Notes: generated by a model not told the origin, from the letters alone. A stretch of DNA of 64,000 bases from G016756615 sp050958605 (GCF_050958605.1 NZ_JBJHDO010000001.1:744001-808000), one strand, 5' to 3'. Positions 25,763 to 34,463 are shown, numbered from the stretch's first letter. Translations and numbers: made by a program.

Positions 25763-27172
25763 ATGAGCGACGCGAAGGATCTGTTTCCCATCCTGCAGCG
25801 ATCCGCCGATCCGGCCGCGGTCGCGGCGATCGAGCGGCTGATCGCGGAGGCGCCCGACCACCACTTGTGCCGCATCAATGCCTTGGCATTCGCTGCAAGG
25901 AACGGTCTCGACGAAGAGGACGTCCTCGCCGCTATGCTGCACGCCGCGCATCTCGGCCTGTTCGACATCTCTTGGAACGTGCTTTGCCCGGGATGCGGGG
26001 GCGTGCTCGACTCCAACGCAACTCTGAAGACCGTGAAGAAGGAACAATATGTCTGCGCGCTCTGCGCGGCGGGCTACGAGCCGACGCTCGACGAGATGGT
26101 CGAAGTCACCTTCACGGTCGACCCGCGTATCCGCAAGATCGGAGCACACAATCCGCACGAACTGCCGCCGGCCGAGTATTTCCGTCAGATCTATTGGGGG
26201 TCGGGGGTAGACTTACCCGACGAAGGCTTTGCCGAACTGCTCGATGATTTCATGCTGGAAACCATCGAACTCCCACCGGGGGAAAAGGCGATCCTTTCGA
26301 TCCAGCTTCCGGCCGAGTTCGTCATCGTCTTCGAGCCGGTGACTCATGCCGTGCAGTTCCTCGACGTGAGAGGGGAGCCCACGCGCGAGCGGCAGAGCCT
26401 GTCGATCGTTATCGACCGCGAGCATACGCTGAACCAGACGCTGGAGATGCATCCGGGGCCGCTTCGGATCTCCTTCGAGAACAGAACGGATACGCGCACC
26501 TTGCCGTCGGTCTGCGTCGCCGCGGAGGCGCTCCACGAGATGCTTGCCAAGCGGCGGCCCTTCCTCACCGCCAAACGGCTGCTGACCAACCAGACCTTCC
26601 GCGATCTCTATCGGACCGACACGCTGGACGTCGACCAGCGCCTCAAGATCACCAGCCTCACCTTCCTTTTCACCGACCTGCGAGGTTCGACCGAGCTCTA
26701 CGAGCGGGTTGGCGATCTCGCTGCCTTCGATCTCGTCCGCGCTCATTTCCGCGTGTTGAACGAGATTGTCGCATCCGAGGCCGGCGCCGTGGTCAAGACC
26801 ATCGGCGATGCCGTCATGGCGACTTTCCCCACACCCGACCGCGCGGTAGCGGCAGCATTGCGCATGCGCGAAGCAATGCGCGAGCTCAACCGGGAGCGCG
26901 GCGGCGAGGACCTTCTCCTGAAGATCGGCATCCACGAGGGCCCCTGCATCGCCGTTTCGATGAACGAGCGGCAGGACTATTTCGGCCAAACCGTCAACAT
27001 CGCCTCGCGCGTCCAGGGCCTCGCCAATTCGCAATCGATCTATGCCACGGATGCGGTCGTGGAAGATACGCGAGCGGCCGAAGTGCTGGAGGCGGCGAAG
27101 CTGGCTCCGGTCTCGCAGGGAGCCATGCTGCGGGGCGTTGCGAGTGAGGTCGCGCTCTACGTGATCCCGTAA
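25763..27172 (+). CDS. Class III adenylate cyclase with N-terminal zinc-ribbon-like domain (DUF5939-type)
   Basis: The 469-residue soluble protein has a C-terminal class III cyclase domain (about 297-460). The metal aspartates are D305 (FTDLRGST) and D349 (VKTIGDAVM); the transition-state residues are N412 and R416 (VNIASRV). K345 and D405 occupy the base-selecting positions typical of ATP-specific cyclases. The 290-residue N-terminal part holds two CxxC pairs (C75-C78 and C98-C101), suggesting a zinc ribbon, then a beta-rich domain. This fits the adenylate cyclase family annotated with DUF5939. ATG 25763 has GGAGG eight bases upstream; an upstream in-frame start is less likely. With the cNMP-binding protein and degenerate ABC protein it may form a cAMP pathway. 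Confidence 0.92.
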   Translation: MSDAKDLFPILQRSADPAAVAAIERLIAEAPDHHLCRINALAFAARNGLDEEDVLAAMLHAAHLGLFDISWNVLCPGCGGVLDSNATLKTVKKEQYVCALCAAGYEPTLDEMVEVTFTVDPRIRKIGAHNPHELPPAEYFRQIYWGSGVDLPDEGFAELLDDFMLETIELPPGEKAILSIQLPAEFVIVFEPVTHAVQFLDVRGEPTRERQSLSIVIDREHTLNQTLEMHPGPLRISFENRTDTRTLPSVCVAAEALHEMLAKRRPFLTAKRLLTNQTFRDLYRTDTLDVDQRLKITSLTFLFTDLRGSTELYERVGDLAAFDLVRAHFRVLNEIVASEAGAVVKTIGDAVMATFPTPDRAVAAALRMREAMRELNRERGGEDLLLKIGIHEGPCIAVSMNERQDYFGQTVNIASRVQGLANSQSIYATDAVVEDTRAAEVLEAAKLAPVSQGAMLRGVASEVALYVIP

Positions 27173-27194
27173 TGCTATGGCCTCGGCGGGGCCG

Positions 27195-27947
27195 TCATTT
27201 GAGATGGCAGCCCGGACGGCGCTTGCCCGCGAGATACTCGTCGATGATCTGCCGGTAGTGCGTCCCGCCGAAACTCGGAAAGTGTCCGCCGTGTACGATC
27301 GACGGCTGGACGATGCGCATGCGTTCCAGCGTCGCGACGTAATCGTCCAGCACGGAGTGGTAGGCGTCGTCGATCAGCGGTCCGTCATAGATGATGTCGC
27401 CAGAAAGCAGCGTGCCTGTCTTCTTCTCTAAAAGCGCTATGCCGCCCGGCGAGTGGCCGGGCGTATGGATCACCTCGAAAGCGCGGTCGCCCAGATCGAT
27501 CACGTCGCCATCCCCTAGGATTCGGCCGGCGGGCGCGGGTTGGACATGGTAACGCGACGTGTCCCACCCCCAGGGCAGGGCATCGAACATCTCTTCGGTC
27601 GCGTAGCGGTCGGCCAGCGTCCATTCGTTGCGCGGGTCCGCTAGAATGTGCGCCTCCGCCGCATGCACGCAGCGGTCGGGGAATTCGTGATGACACCCGA
27701 TGTGGTCGAAATGCGTATGGCTCGCAACACAGACCAGTTGGCGCTCGCTCACCAGCGCCACATGCCGGCTGAGGCTTACATGGCCGAGGCCGCTGTCGAA
27801 CAGGAGATCCCGGTCGCGCCCTCGGACATGCCAGATGTTGCAGCGGAAGAAAGGCTTTATCCACGGCTCGTGGATGAGCGTCACGTCATCCGCCATCCTC
27901 AGTGTCTCATACCAGGATCGGTGTTCGACGACGGGAAGCTTCGGCAT
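27195..27947 (-). CDS. Metallo-beta-lactamase-fold hydrolase
   Basis: The 250-residue cytoplasmic protein has the MBL motif HTHFDHIG at about 77-84, a further metal-ligand region IHTPGHSPGG near 160-169, SGDIIYDG near 180 with the bridging aspartate, and a final HGGHFPSFG. It is thus a complete two-metal hydrolase of the MBL superfamily (thioester, lactone or phosphodiester substrates are possible). It begins three bases after the stop of the Pot-type ATPase gene, on the same strand, and is therefore the last gene of that transport operon. No signal peptide is present. The substrate is unknown. Confidence 0.9.
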   Translation of the reverse strand: MPKLPVVEHRSWYETLRMADDVTLIHEPWIKPFFRCNIWHVRGRDRDLLFDSGLGHVSLSRHVALVSERQLVCVASHTHFDHIGCHHEFPDRCVHAAEAHILADPRNEWTLADRYATEEMFDALPWGWDTSRYHVQPAPAGRILGDGDVIDLGDRAFEVIHTPGHSPGGIALLEKKTGTLLSGDIIYDGPLIDDAYHSVLDDYVATLERMRIVQPSIVHGGHFPSFGGTHYRQIIDEYLAGKRRPGCHLK

Positions 27948-27950
27948 GGA

Positions 27951-29009
27951 TCAATCCCTCAGCACGATGAGATCGGTCGGGAGGCAGTGCAGGGGAACCC
28001 GTTCGCCTTGATGTACCGCTGCGTGAGCGGGCAGCTTGGCGATGAATTCGATCGATGGATCGCGTGATGACCTCGCCAGCACACGTTTGAAGCTCCCCTG
28101 GAAGACCACCGATCCGATATCGGCTTCACCGAGATCGAAACCAATGCCCTGGCCGATCTTGACATGCTCCGGTCTGACGGCCAGCCAGATGTCCGAGCCG
28201 ATCGGCGCATTCCCCGGCAGCATGGTCGTTCCCAGCCTGGTCTGCACTCCGATCCTGCCACCGCCGCTGTCCGACACCCTTCCTGGGAAAAGGGTGCTCT
28301 CGCCCATGAAGGTGGCGGCGAAGCGCGTTGCCGGACGGGAATAGACCCGTTCTGGAGCACCGCTGTCTTCGATGCGGCCGTCGTTCATGACGACGCAGTG
28401 GTCGGCCAGCGCCATGGCTTCTTCCTGGTCGTGAGTGACGTGAACGAAGGCCGTCCCGACACGTTTTTGGAGCGCCTTCAATTCGTCTTGCATCTGGCGG
28501 CGCAGCTTGAGGTCGAGTGCGCCGAGCGGCTCGTCGAGCAGCAGAACGGCCGGTTCGACGACCAGCGCGCGGGCTAAGGCCACGCGTTGCCGCTGCCCGC
28601 CCGAAAGTTGGTGCGGCTTCTTGTTGAAGATCTCCGCCAAGCCGACCAGCGCCAGGGCATCCTGGGCGCGGGCCTTTCGCGCGGCCCTGCCGATACCGCG
28701 CATGCGCAGCCCGAAGGCTACGTTGTTGCCGACGCTCATATGCGGGAAGAGCGCGTAGTCCTGGAAAACGGTGGTCGTCGGGCGTTTGGCCGGCGTCGTC
28801 GTGGTGCAATCCTGGCCGCTGATGAGAACCTTGCCCCGGCTTGGGGTGATGAAGCCGCCGAGCACGGACAAAAGCGTGGTTTTGCCGGAGCCCGATGGGC
28901 CGAGAAGGACCGTGTAGCTGCCGGCCTCGATGCCGAGCGAAATATTCTTGAGCACTGGCAGATGACCGAAGCTGTGCGAGACGTCGCAGATGTCGACGAG
29001 CGCGCTCAT
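27951..29009 (-). CDS. PotA-type spermidine/putrescine ABC transporter ATPase
   Basis: The 352-residue protein has Walker A GPSGSGKTT (about 37-45), Q-loop VFQDYALFPHM, signature LSGGQRQRVALARAL, Walker B LLLDEPLGALD and H-loop THDQEEAM, followed by a TOBE domain from about 280. This is the PotA/FbpC/CysA-like importer ATPase. It is coupled to the permease gene by a four-base overlap (29006-29009). The order SBP-permease-permease-ATPase matches putrescine/spermidine and related amine importers. Confidence 0.9.
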   Translation of the reverse strand: MSALVDICDVSHSFGHLPVLKNISLGIEAGSYTVLLGPSGSGKTTLLSVLGGFITPSRGKVLISGQDCTTTTPAKRPTTTVFQDYALFPHMSVGNNVAFGLRMRGIGRAARKARAQDALALVGLAEIFNKKPHQLSGGQRQRVALARALVVEPAVLLLDEPLGALDLKLRRQMQDELKALQKRVGTAFVHVTHDQEEAMALADHCVVMNDGRIEDSGAPERVYSRPATRFAATFMGESTLFPGRVSDSGGGRIGVQTRLGTTMLPGNAPIGSDIWLAVRPEHVKIGQGIGFDLGEADIGSVVFQGSFKRVLARSSRDPSIEFIAKLPAHAAVHQGERVPLHCLPTDLIVLRD

Positions 29010-29794
29010 GCTCGCCTCTTGCGGAACAGGATGAATTCCAGGGCGAAGGCCATCGCGATCGAGACGGCAAAGACCAGCGACCCGACCGCGTTGGTCTTGG
29101 GGTTGAGACCCGCGCGCAAAAGGTTCCAGATCTCGACGGGCAAGGTTGTGTCAAAACGGGTGAGCAGGAAGGAGATCACGAACTCGTCCCAGGAGAATGT
29201 CATGGAAAGGAAGAAGCTGGCGAAGATCGCAGGCACCATCACCGGCACCGTGACCAGCGTCAGTACCTTCCATTCGGGGGCGCCAAGGTCGCGCGCGGCC
29301 CGCTCTATGTTGATCTGATGGTCGCCCATCTGGCTGTAGATGATTGCGAAGCAGAGCGGCAGGTTGATGACGACGTGGCCGATTCCCGCAGCCCAGAGCG
29401 ATTTCGGCACTCCCGTCCAGTTGAACAGGATCAGCAGGCCCATGCCGATGACGAGGTAGCTCACCGTCAGCGGCAGGGTCAGCAGGGCGCGCAACCAGGC
29501 GGACCCCGGCAGATGGAAACGGGCGAATCCCCAGGCGGCGAGGAAGCCCAGAATGGTGGCGACAAGGGAGGAGAGGACGGCGACCAGGACCGAGTTGCCG
29601 AGCGCGGCGACGAGGCGCGTGTCCGAAATCACGGCCGCATACCAGCGCAGCGACGGTCCGGTGAAAGGCGGAATCGGGAAGGACGTCGATTGCAGGGAAA
29701 AGAGCGCCAGCACGACAACCGGCAGGAAGATGAAGGCGTAGATGAAAAGCGCGTAGGCAACGATCAGGATTTTCGGGGCCGCGCGCATGATCAC
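29006..29794 (-). CDS. PotC-type ABC transporter permease
   Basis: The 262-residue protein has about six membrane segments and the EAA loop ERAARDLGAPEWKVLTLVTVP at about 165-185, which is typical of PotC/YdcV permeases. The likely start is GTG 29794, overlapping the stop of the first permease gene (29791), with an alternative ATG at 29788. It would form a heterodimer with the PotB-type permease. Confidence 0.9.
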   Translation of the reverse strand: MIMRAAPKILIVAYALFIYAFIFLPVVVLALFSLQSTSFPIPPFTGPSLRWYAAVISDTRLVAALGNSVLVAVLSSLVATILGFLAAWGFARFHLPGSAWLRALLTLPLTVSYLVIGMGLLILFNWTGVPKSLWAAGIGHVVINLPLCFAIIYSQMGDHQINIERAARDLGAPEWKVLTLVTVPVMVPAIFASFFLSMTFSWDEFVISFLLTRFDTTLPVEIWNLLRAGLNPKTNAVGSLVFAVSIAMAFALEFILFRKRRA

Positions 29795-30636
29795 GCCCGC
29801 TCGATCTTCAGCCAGCGCGCGCAGGCGAGATAGGCAACGGTGACCACCGCCATGAGGATGATTGCGAGCGCGGAGGCCAGCGGAAAGTCACCGCGCCGAC
29901 CGATCTGCATCATGATGAGTTGCGGCATCAGGAGCTCGTTGTTGCCCCCGAGGATCTGCGGCGTGATGTAGTCGCCGATGGCGAGCACGAAGGTCAAGAA
30001 AGCTCCGACCATGATGCCGGGAAGGGTGAGCGGCAGGACGACATGCAGGAAAGTCCGTACCGGTCCCGCTCCCAGATCGGCCGCCGCCTTGTGGTAGCTA
30101 GGGCTGAGCTGTTTCAGATTCGCGAAGATGGTGAGTGTCAGGAGCATGACGAAGAAATGGACGAAGCCGGTGACGGTCGCGAACCTCGTATTGGCGAGTT
30201 GGAGCGGATCGGCGAAGAGGCCGGTCGCCATCAGGGTCCGGTTGACGATTCCGTTTTCGGCAAGCACCAGCAGCCAGCTGTAGGAGCGCACGACGTAGGA
30301 GGTCCAGAACGGCAGCACGGCCAGCACAAGCGCCAACCGCTGGAATCGGTGGGGCACGATCTCGGCCAGTATCCAGGCGAAGGGGTAGGCCAGGAGGATC
30401 GAGACCACCGTCACGATTCCGGTCACCTCGAGCGAGTTCACGAGGGCCTTCCAATAGGATGGATTGGCGAAGAAGCCCGTGTAGTTGGCCAGGGTGAAGC
30501 CAGCGCCTTCCTGCGTGGTCAGGCTTATCGCGGCCATCGCGATGAAAGGCAAAACGAAAAATAGCAACGTCCAGCCGAGCGCCGGCGTGACCAGCGCCCA
30601 GGGCATTATGCGCTCAGAAGGCGGAGCAGTGCTCAC
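29791..30636 (-). CDS. PotB-type ABC transporter permease
   Basis: The 281-residue inner-membrane protein has about six membrane segments and the EAA loop YHKAAADLGAGPVRTFLHVVLP at about 180-201. The reading frame remains open far upstream, but coding sense begins only after the binding-protein gene stop at 30648; GTG 30636 (MSTAPPSER) is the best start and ATG 30606 an alternative. It pairs with the PotC-type permease to form a polyamine-class importer. Confidence 0.88.
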   Translation of the reverse strand: MSTAPPSERIMPWALVTPALGWTLLFFVLPFIAMAAISLTTQEGAGFTLANYTGFFANPSYWKALVNSLEVTGIVTVVSILLAYPFAWILAEIVPHRFQRLALVLAVLPFWTSYVVRSYSWLLVLAENGIVNRTLMATGLFADPLQLANTRFATVTGFVHFFVMLLTLTIFANLKQLSPSYHKAAADLGAGPVRTFLHVVLPLTLPGIMVGAFLTFVLAIGDYITPQILGGNNELLMPQLIMMQIGRRGDFPLASALAIILMAVVTVAYLACARWLKIERA

Positions 30637-30647
30637 GTACGAAATAT

Positions 30648-31724
30648 CTACTGCGCCTGCAGCATTTCGGTCCACAGATCCTGGAACTTCTTGTCGAGAT
30701 CGGCTTTCGGTGCAGGGTAGGGCTGCGCGCGGGCGAGGAACTGCGGCTGTTCGTCGAAACGCAAAGTCTTCTTTTGTTCGTCGGTCAGGGCCGCCTTGCT
30801 GTTCGACGGCATGCCCCAGTAGCAGGAGGAGGTGGCGAGCCGCGCCTGGCCTTCCGGGCTCAGCACATACTGGATGAATTTGAGCGCGAGATCCTTGTTC
30901 TTGCTGTCCTTGAACATGGCCAGGGATTGGGACCACAGCACAGCCCCTTCCTGGGGGATCGAGAAGTCGAGCGCCGGGTTTTCCCTGGCCAATCCGGCGG
31001 TCACCCATTCGCCGCCGCCGACCAGGATGTCGACCTCGCCGGTGGCGAGCGCGGTCTGGCTGGCCGTCACTTCGCCGACGAGCTTGGCGTTCGCCTTCAT
31101 CTTGAGCAGGATGTCCTTGATAACGGGAAGATCGGCCTCCGTCAGATCGGCGGTCTTCTTGCCGGCGGCCAGCGCGGCCATCCCGATTACGGGCAGGTAG
31201 TAGTCGTAGATCGCGATCCGGCCCTTGTATTTGTCGCCGGTCAGCGCCGCCATCGACTGCATGTCCGCCGGGTCGACCTTTTCCTTGTTGAAGCCGATCG
31301 TGTTGTATCCGAACTTCTCGGTGATCGCGTAGCGCTTGCCGTCGACGACCGTCGAGGCGTCCATCTTCACCTCGGGGAAAAGATCGGCGAACGGCAGCTT
31401 GTCTTCCGGCAACGGTTCGAACAGCCCTTTCTCCACGCCGCGCGGCACGTCGATGGAATCGATCACCATCACGTCCCAATCGCCTGGCTGCGACTGTTCC
31501 ACAAGTGCGAGGCCGGCCCCCGTGCCTTCGAACTCCTTGACATTGACCTTCACGCCATTGGCTTCCTCGAAGGGCTGAAGCAGGGCCGGGTCGGCGTGAT
31601 CGCACCAGATCAGCGCGTTGAGCTCTTGGGCAAAGGCGCCGCCGCCCATCATGAGCGCGAGGCCGCTCGCCGTGGCCAGGCAGCAGATGCGCCTTGCGAC
31701 TGTCGAAATCAGAGTCGTCGTCAT
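30648..31724 (-). CDS. PotD-type extracellular solute-binding protein
   Basis: The 358-residue protein has a signal peptide (cleavage near AFA-QE at about 33) and the PotD/spermidine-binding-like fold: NALIWCDHADPALLQPFEEANGV, YNTIGFNKEKV, and SPEGQARLATSSCYWGMPSN near 290-309. It delivers a polyamine, amino-acid-derived amine or similar cation to the permeases encoded immediately downstream (11 bases). It is transcribed away from the TetR gene, and both share two operator-like palindromes in the 94-base interval. Confidence 0.9.
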   Translation of the reverse strand: MTTTLISTVARRICCLATASGLALMMGGGAFAQELNALIWCDHADPALLQPFEEANGVKVNVKEFEGTGAGLALVEQSQPGDWDVMVIDSIDVPRGVEKGLFEPLPEDKLPFADLFPEVKMDASTVVDGKRYAITEKFGYNTIGFNKEKVDPADMQSMAALTGDKYKGRIAIYDYYLPVIGMAALAAGKKTADLTEADLPVIKDILLKMKANAKLVGEVTASQTALATGEVDILVGGGEWVTAGLARENPALDFSIPQEGAVLWSQSLAMFKDSKNKDLALKFIQYVLSPEGQARLATSSCYWGMPSNSKAALTDEQKKTLRFDEQPQFLARAQPYPAPKADLDKKFQDLWTEMLQAQ

Positions 31725-31764
31725 CGAGTGTTCTCCCCTGCCTTTTCCGGCTCGTTACGAAAAA

Positions 31765-31792
31765 ATTGAACCAATTCCAAAATTGAGTCAAT
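31765..31792. promoter_or_regulatory. Two operator-like palindromes between potD-type and TetR genes
   Basis: ATTGAACCAAT (31765-31775) and ATTGAGTCAAT (31782-31792) share the form ATTG-N3-CAAT, each followed by TCC, spaced exactly 17 bases apart. They lie in the 94-base divergent interval, 41 bases from the solute-binding gene start and 27 from the TetR start. They are the likely binding sites of the TetR regulator, which would then control both itself and the importer. Confidence 0.6.
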
Positions 31793-31818
31793 TCCGATTT
31801 CGTGCCACATACGCCCCC

Positions 31819-32457
31819 ATGAGCGGATTGCGAGCCAAGCACAAGGCGGATCGACAACGGCGCATCTTGGAGGCCGCGACGGCGCTGTTTCGCGACGTTG
31901 GCTATGAGGGAGCCAAGATCGAGGCCATCGCCGCGCGGGCCGAGGTATCTGTCGGCACGATCTACAACTACTACCGGAACAAGGGCGACGTCCTCGTCGC
32001 CATCGTGTCGATGGAGGTCAATGAGGTGCTGAATGCCGGGCGGGGCGTGGTCGCGCAGCCGCCGGCCGATGTCGGCGACGCGATCGATACACTCATCGGC
32101 ATCTACATCGAGCACTCGTTGATCTATCTCGACAAAGGGATGTGGCGGCAGGCCATGGCCACGTCCACGCAGCAGCCGGACAGTCCCTTCGGCCAGACCT
32201 ACGGGGAACTCGACCGGGCGCTGACGGACCAAATCTGCGCTCTGATCGCCCGTTTGCAGGAGTTGGGCCTTGTCCGCGCCGACATAGACGGGCACTCGGT
32301 GGGCGAACTCGTCTTCAACAACATGAACATGATGTTCATCGAATTCGTGAAGCGCGAAGATGCCGGCACGCCCCAACTTCGCGCCGCCATCCGGCGCCAG
32401 AACCGGATCCTGGTCGAGGCCATCGGAAAGGCTGACAGATATGCCCTCCAGGGTTGA
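31819..32457 (+). CDS. TetR-family transcriptional regulator
   Basis: The 212-residue protein has the TetR N-terminal helix-turn-helix (RRILEAATALFRDVGYEG at about 14-31 then AIAARAEVSVGTIYNYYRNKGDVL) and a helical ligand domain. I chose ATG 31819, because the N-terminal MSGLRAKHKADRQRR is typical; the frame is open upstream. It is divergent from the Pot-type operon and has paired operator-like sites between them, so it likely represses import until a ligand, probably the transported amine, is bound. Confidence 0.9.
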   Translation: MSGLRAKHKADRQRRILEAATALFRDVGYEGAKIEAIAARAEVSVGTIYNYYRNKGDVLVAIVSMEVNEVLNAGRGVVAQPPADVGDAIDTLIGIYIEHSLIYLDKGMWRQAMATSTQQPDSPFGQTYGELDRALTDQICALIARLQELGLVRADIDGHSVGELVFNNMNMMFIEFVKREDAGTPQLRAAIRRQNRILVEAIGKADRYALQG

Positions 32458-32512
32458 CCTGAAGTCGTCGCTCGTTCATGCGGACGAAAGTCCATCAGGA
32501 AGGGGCTTCGCT

Positions 32513-32866
32513 TTGACCATCACCATGTACGGCATCAAGAATTGCGACACCGTCAAGAAGGCGCGCGTCTGGCTCGAGGGCAGGGGGATCGGATATAATT
32601 TCCACGACTACCGGGTGGATGGGCTGGATGCCCCGACTCTCGCCCGCTGGCGTGATGCGCTGGGCTGGGAGAAGCTCCTGAACAAGTCGAGCGCTACGTT
32701 CCGCGATCTGCCGGCGGCAGACAAGGAGGGCCTGGACGCCGACAAGGCGACGGGCTTGATGCTGGCGCACCCGACCATGATCAAGCGGCCGGTGCTCGAT
32801 GTCGATGGCCGCTTCATGGTGGGCTTCAAGCCGGATCTCTACGAAAAATTCGTCGAGGAGGCATAA
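32513..32866 (+). CDS. ArsC/Spx/YffB-family thioredoxin-fold protein
   Basis: The 117-residue protein begins MTITMYGIKNCDTVKKAR, with the single active-site Cys (C11) in the CDTVKKA context typical of YffB-type ArsC homologues, and ends with the conserved RPVLDVDGRFMVGFKPDLY. It is a glutathione-dependent thiol reductase or arsenate-reductase-like protein. TTG 32513 is inferred as start, with AGGAAGGGG eight bases upstream. It follows the TetR gene by 55 bases on the same strand but is probably functionally independent. Confidence 0.85.
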   Translation: MTITMYGIKNCDTVKKARVWLEGRGIGYNFHDYRVDGLDAPTLARWRDALGWEKLLNKSSATFRDLPAADKEGLDADKATGLMLAHPTMIKRPVLDVDGRFMVGFKPDLYEKFVEEA

Positions 32867-32892
32867 GGGGCGTTCCGCCGGCTATGCCACGG

Positions 32893-33101
32893 GCGTTGAT
32901 CTTTGACCGGTCGCGAGTTGCCCCTCACTGTCCTGCCGGACATCTCTCCCCGCGAATTCGCGGGGAGAGAGACGACGGCCGCTTGACTTTCGCCAATCGC
33001 CAACGGCCGTGATTGGCGAAAGCGAAGACGACATCGGTCTTCTCCCCGTCCTTGACGGGGAGAAGGTGCCGGCAGGCGGATGAGGGGCTTGCCCGAACGG
33101 T
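32893..33101. repeat. Palindromic intergenic repeat, copy B (inverted relative to copy A)
   Basis: About 209 bases, the inverted partner of the repeat at 5037-5245. It keeps all hairpins intact: the 28-base perfect palindrome at 32943-32970, a stem with CGCCAATC/GATTGGCG arms at 32991-33018, and a 12-base stem CTTCTCCCCGTC/GACGGGGAGAAG at 33039-33065. The convergent genes on each side (ArsC-like, M29 aminopeptidase) end at its borders, so it may act as a bidirectional terminator. It is a dispersed mosaic repeat of the rhizobial type. Confidence 0.85.
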
Positions 33102-33121
33102 CAATCTTTTGGCCGTAGGTA

Positions 33122-34378
33122 TTACACCCATTCCCCACCGCGCATGACAGGCTCGCGGCGGCCGTCCTTGTGAATACCGTCGACGTCGATCCTGTCGGAA
33201 CCGATCATCCAGTCGATATGGATGAAGCTCTTGTTGCCGCCCCGCGCCGCAATCTCCTCCGGCGAGAGCGAGGCGCCGTCGACGAAGCACTTCGAATAGC
33301 ACTGGCCGAGCGCGATATGGCTGGAGGCGTTCTCGTCGAAGAGCGTGTTGAAGAACAGGAGGCCGCTCTTCGAGATCGGCGAAGAATTCGGCACGAGTGC
33401 CACTTCGCCGAGCCGCCTTGCGCCCTCGTCCGTATCGAGAACCCTGTTCAGCACTTCCTCGCCACGTGTCGCCTTGGCCGAAACGATGCGGCCGGCTTCG
33501 AAGCGCACCGCGATGCCCTCGATTAGCGTGCCCTGGTGCGACAACGGCTTGGTGCTGGTCACATGTCCTTCGACCCGCAGGGCGTGCGGGGTGGTGAAAA
33601 CCTCCTCGGTGGGGATGTTGGGATTGCAGGTGATGCCGTTCTTGGCGACCGAAGCACCTCCGTGCCATTCGTGGCCATCAGCGAGGCCAACCGTCAGATC
33701 TGTCCCGGGTCCGCTGAAATGCAGGGCATGGAATGCCTTGTCGTTGAGCCAGGCAGTTCGCTGGGCGAGTGCCGCATTGTGCTCTTTCCAGGCCGCGACG
33801 GGATCGTCCAAATCGACGCGGGACGCGGAGAAGATCGCATCCGCGAGCTTGGCCACCGCAACATCGTCCTCCTCACCGGGGAAGACCTGCTTCGCCCAGG
33901 AGGGAGTGGGATAGGCGACGATGTTCCAGTTGATGTCGAAGCCGGCAATTTTCTCCAGCGCGGGCTGGTATGCGATGGAATTCGCCTTGTTGGCGCGCGC
34001 CACCTTGGCCGGATCCTCTCCGGACAAAAGCATCGGATTGTCGCCGACGATGGCGAGCCGCGCCGCGCCCCCTTCAAAGGCCTTTGCCATGCCCTCGTAA
34101 AGCCAGCCGGAAGCGCGGTCGAAACTCGCGTCCGGTCCGAAACGGTAGCGGGCGAGAGTAAGCTCCTCGTCGGAGAAGAATGGGGTGACCAGACCGGCTC
34201 CGGCCCTGTAGGCGTGTTCGGCAATGCGGCGCACAAGGGGCAGTGCGGCCACCGGAGCGGTCATGATCAAGTCTTGGCCGGCCTGGAGCTGCAGCCCGAC
34301 TTTGACTGCCACCTCTGCCAGCCTGTCGAGCTTCACGGGATCGATGGAAGCGGAAACACCGCGCGGATGTGAGGTCAT
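33122..34378 (-). CDS. M29-family metallo-aminopeptidase
   Basis: The 418-residue protein belongs to the thermophilic-aminopeptidase family (PepS/AmpS): VKVGLQLQAGQDLIMTAP near 21-38, HEWHGGASVAKNG, NIPTEEVFTTPHA near 255, and the C-terminal metal site with LGQCYS and HIDWMIGSDRIDVDG near 387-401. The family removes N-terminal residues from peptides in a metal-dependent way. ATG 34378 gives the usual length and has AGGCAGG upstream; a further in-frame ATG at 34414 is possible. No signal peptide is seen, so it is cytoplasmic. Confidence 0.92.
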   Translation of the reverse strand: MTSHPRGVSASIDPVKLDRLAEVAVKVGLQLQAGQDLIMTAPVAALPLVRRIAEHAYRAGAGLVTPFFSDEELTLARYRFGPDASFDRASGWLYEGMAKAFEGGAARLAIVGDNPMLLSGEDPAKVARANKANSIAYQPALEKIAGFDINWNIVAYPTPSWAKQVFPGEEDDVAVAKLADAIFSASRVDLDDPVAAWKEHNAALAQRTAWLNDKAFHALHFSGPGTDLTVGLADGHEWHGGASVAKNGITCNPNIPTEEVFTTPHALRVEGHVTSTKPLSHQGTLIEGIAVRFEAGRIVSAKATRGEEVLNRVLDTDEGARRLGEVALVPNSSPISKSGLLFFNTLFDENASSHIALGQCYSKCFVDGASLSPEEIAARGGNKSFIHIDWMIGSDRIDVDGIHKDGRREPVMRGGEWV

Positions 34379-34463
34379 GATCCTGCCTGCCTGAACGATT
34401 GAAGTGCGGTTCATAGATAGACGCGAGACCGCCGCGCGTCCATTCGCACGGACAAGGGATATT

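Noticed and set aside
29791..32376. A single 861-codon open frame on the minus strand spanning the PotB-type permease, the solute-binding gene and part of the TetR gene.
   Set aside because: Only the last 281 codons have family similarity; the rest is the wrong frame of the solute-binding and TetR genes and is Arg/Gly-rich noise.
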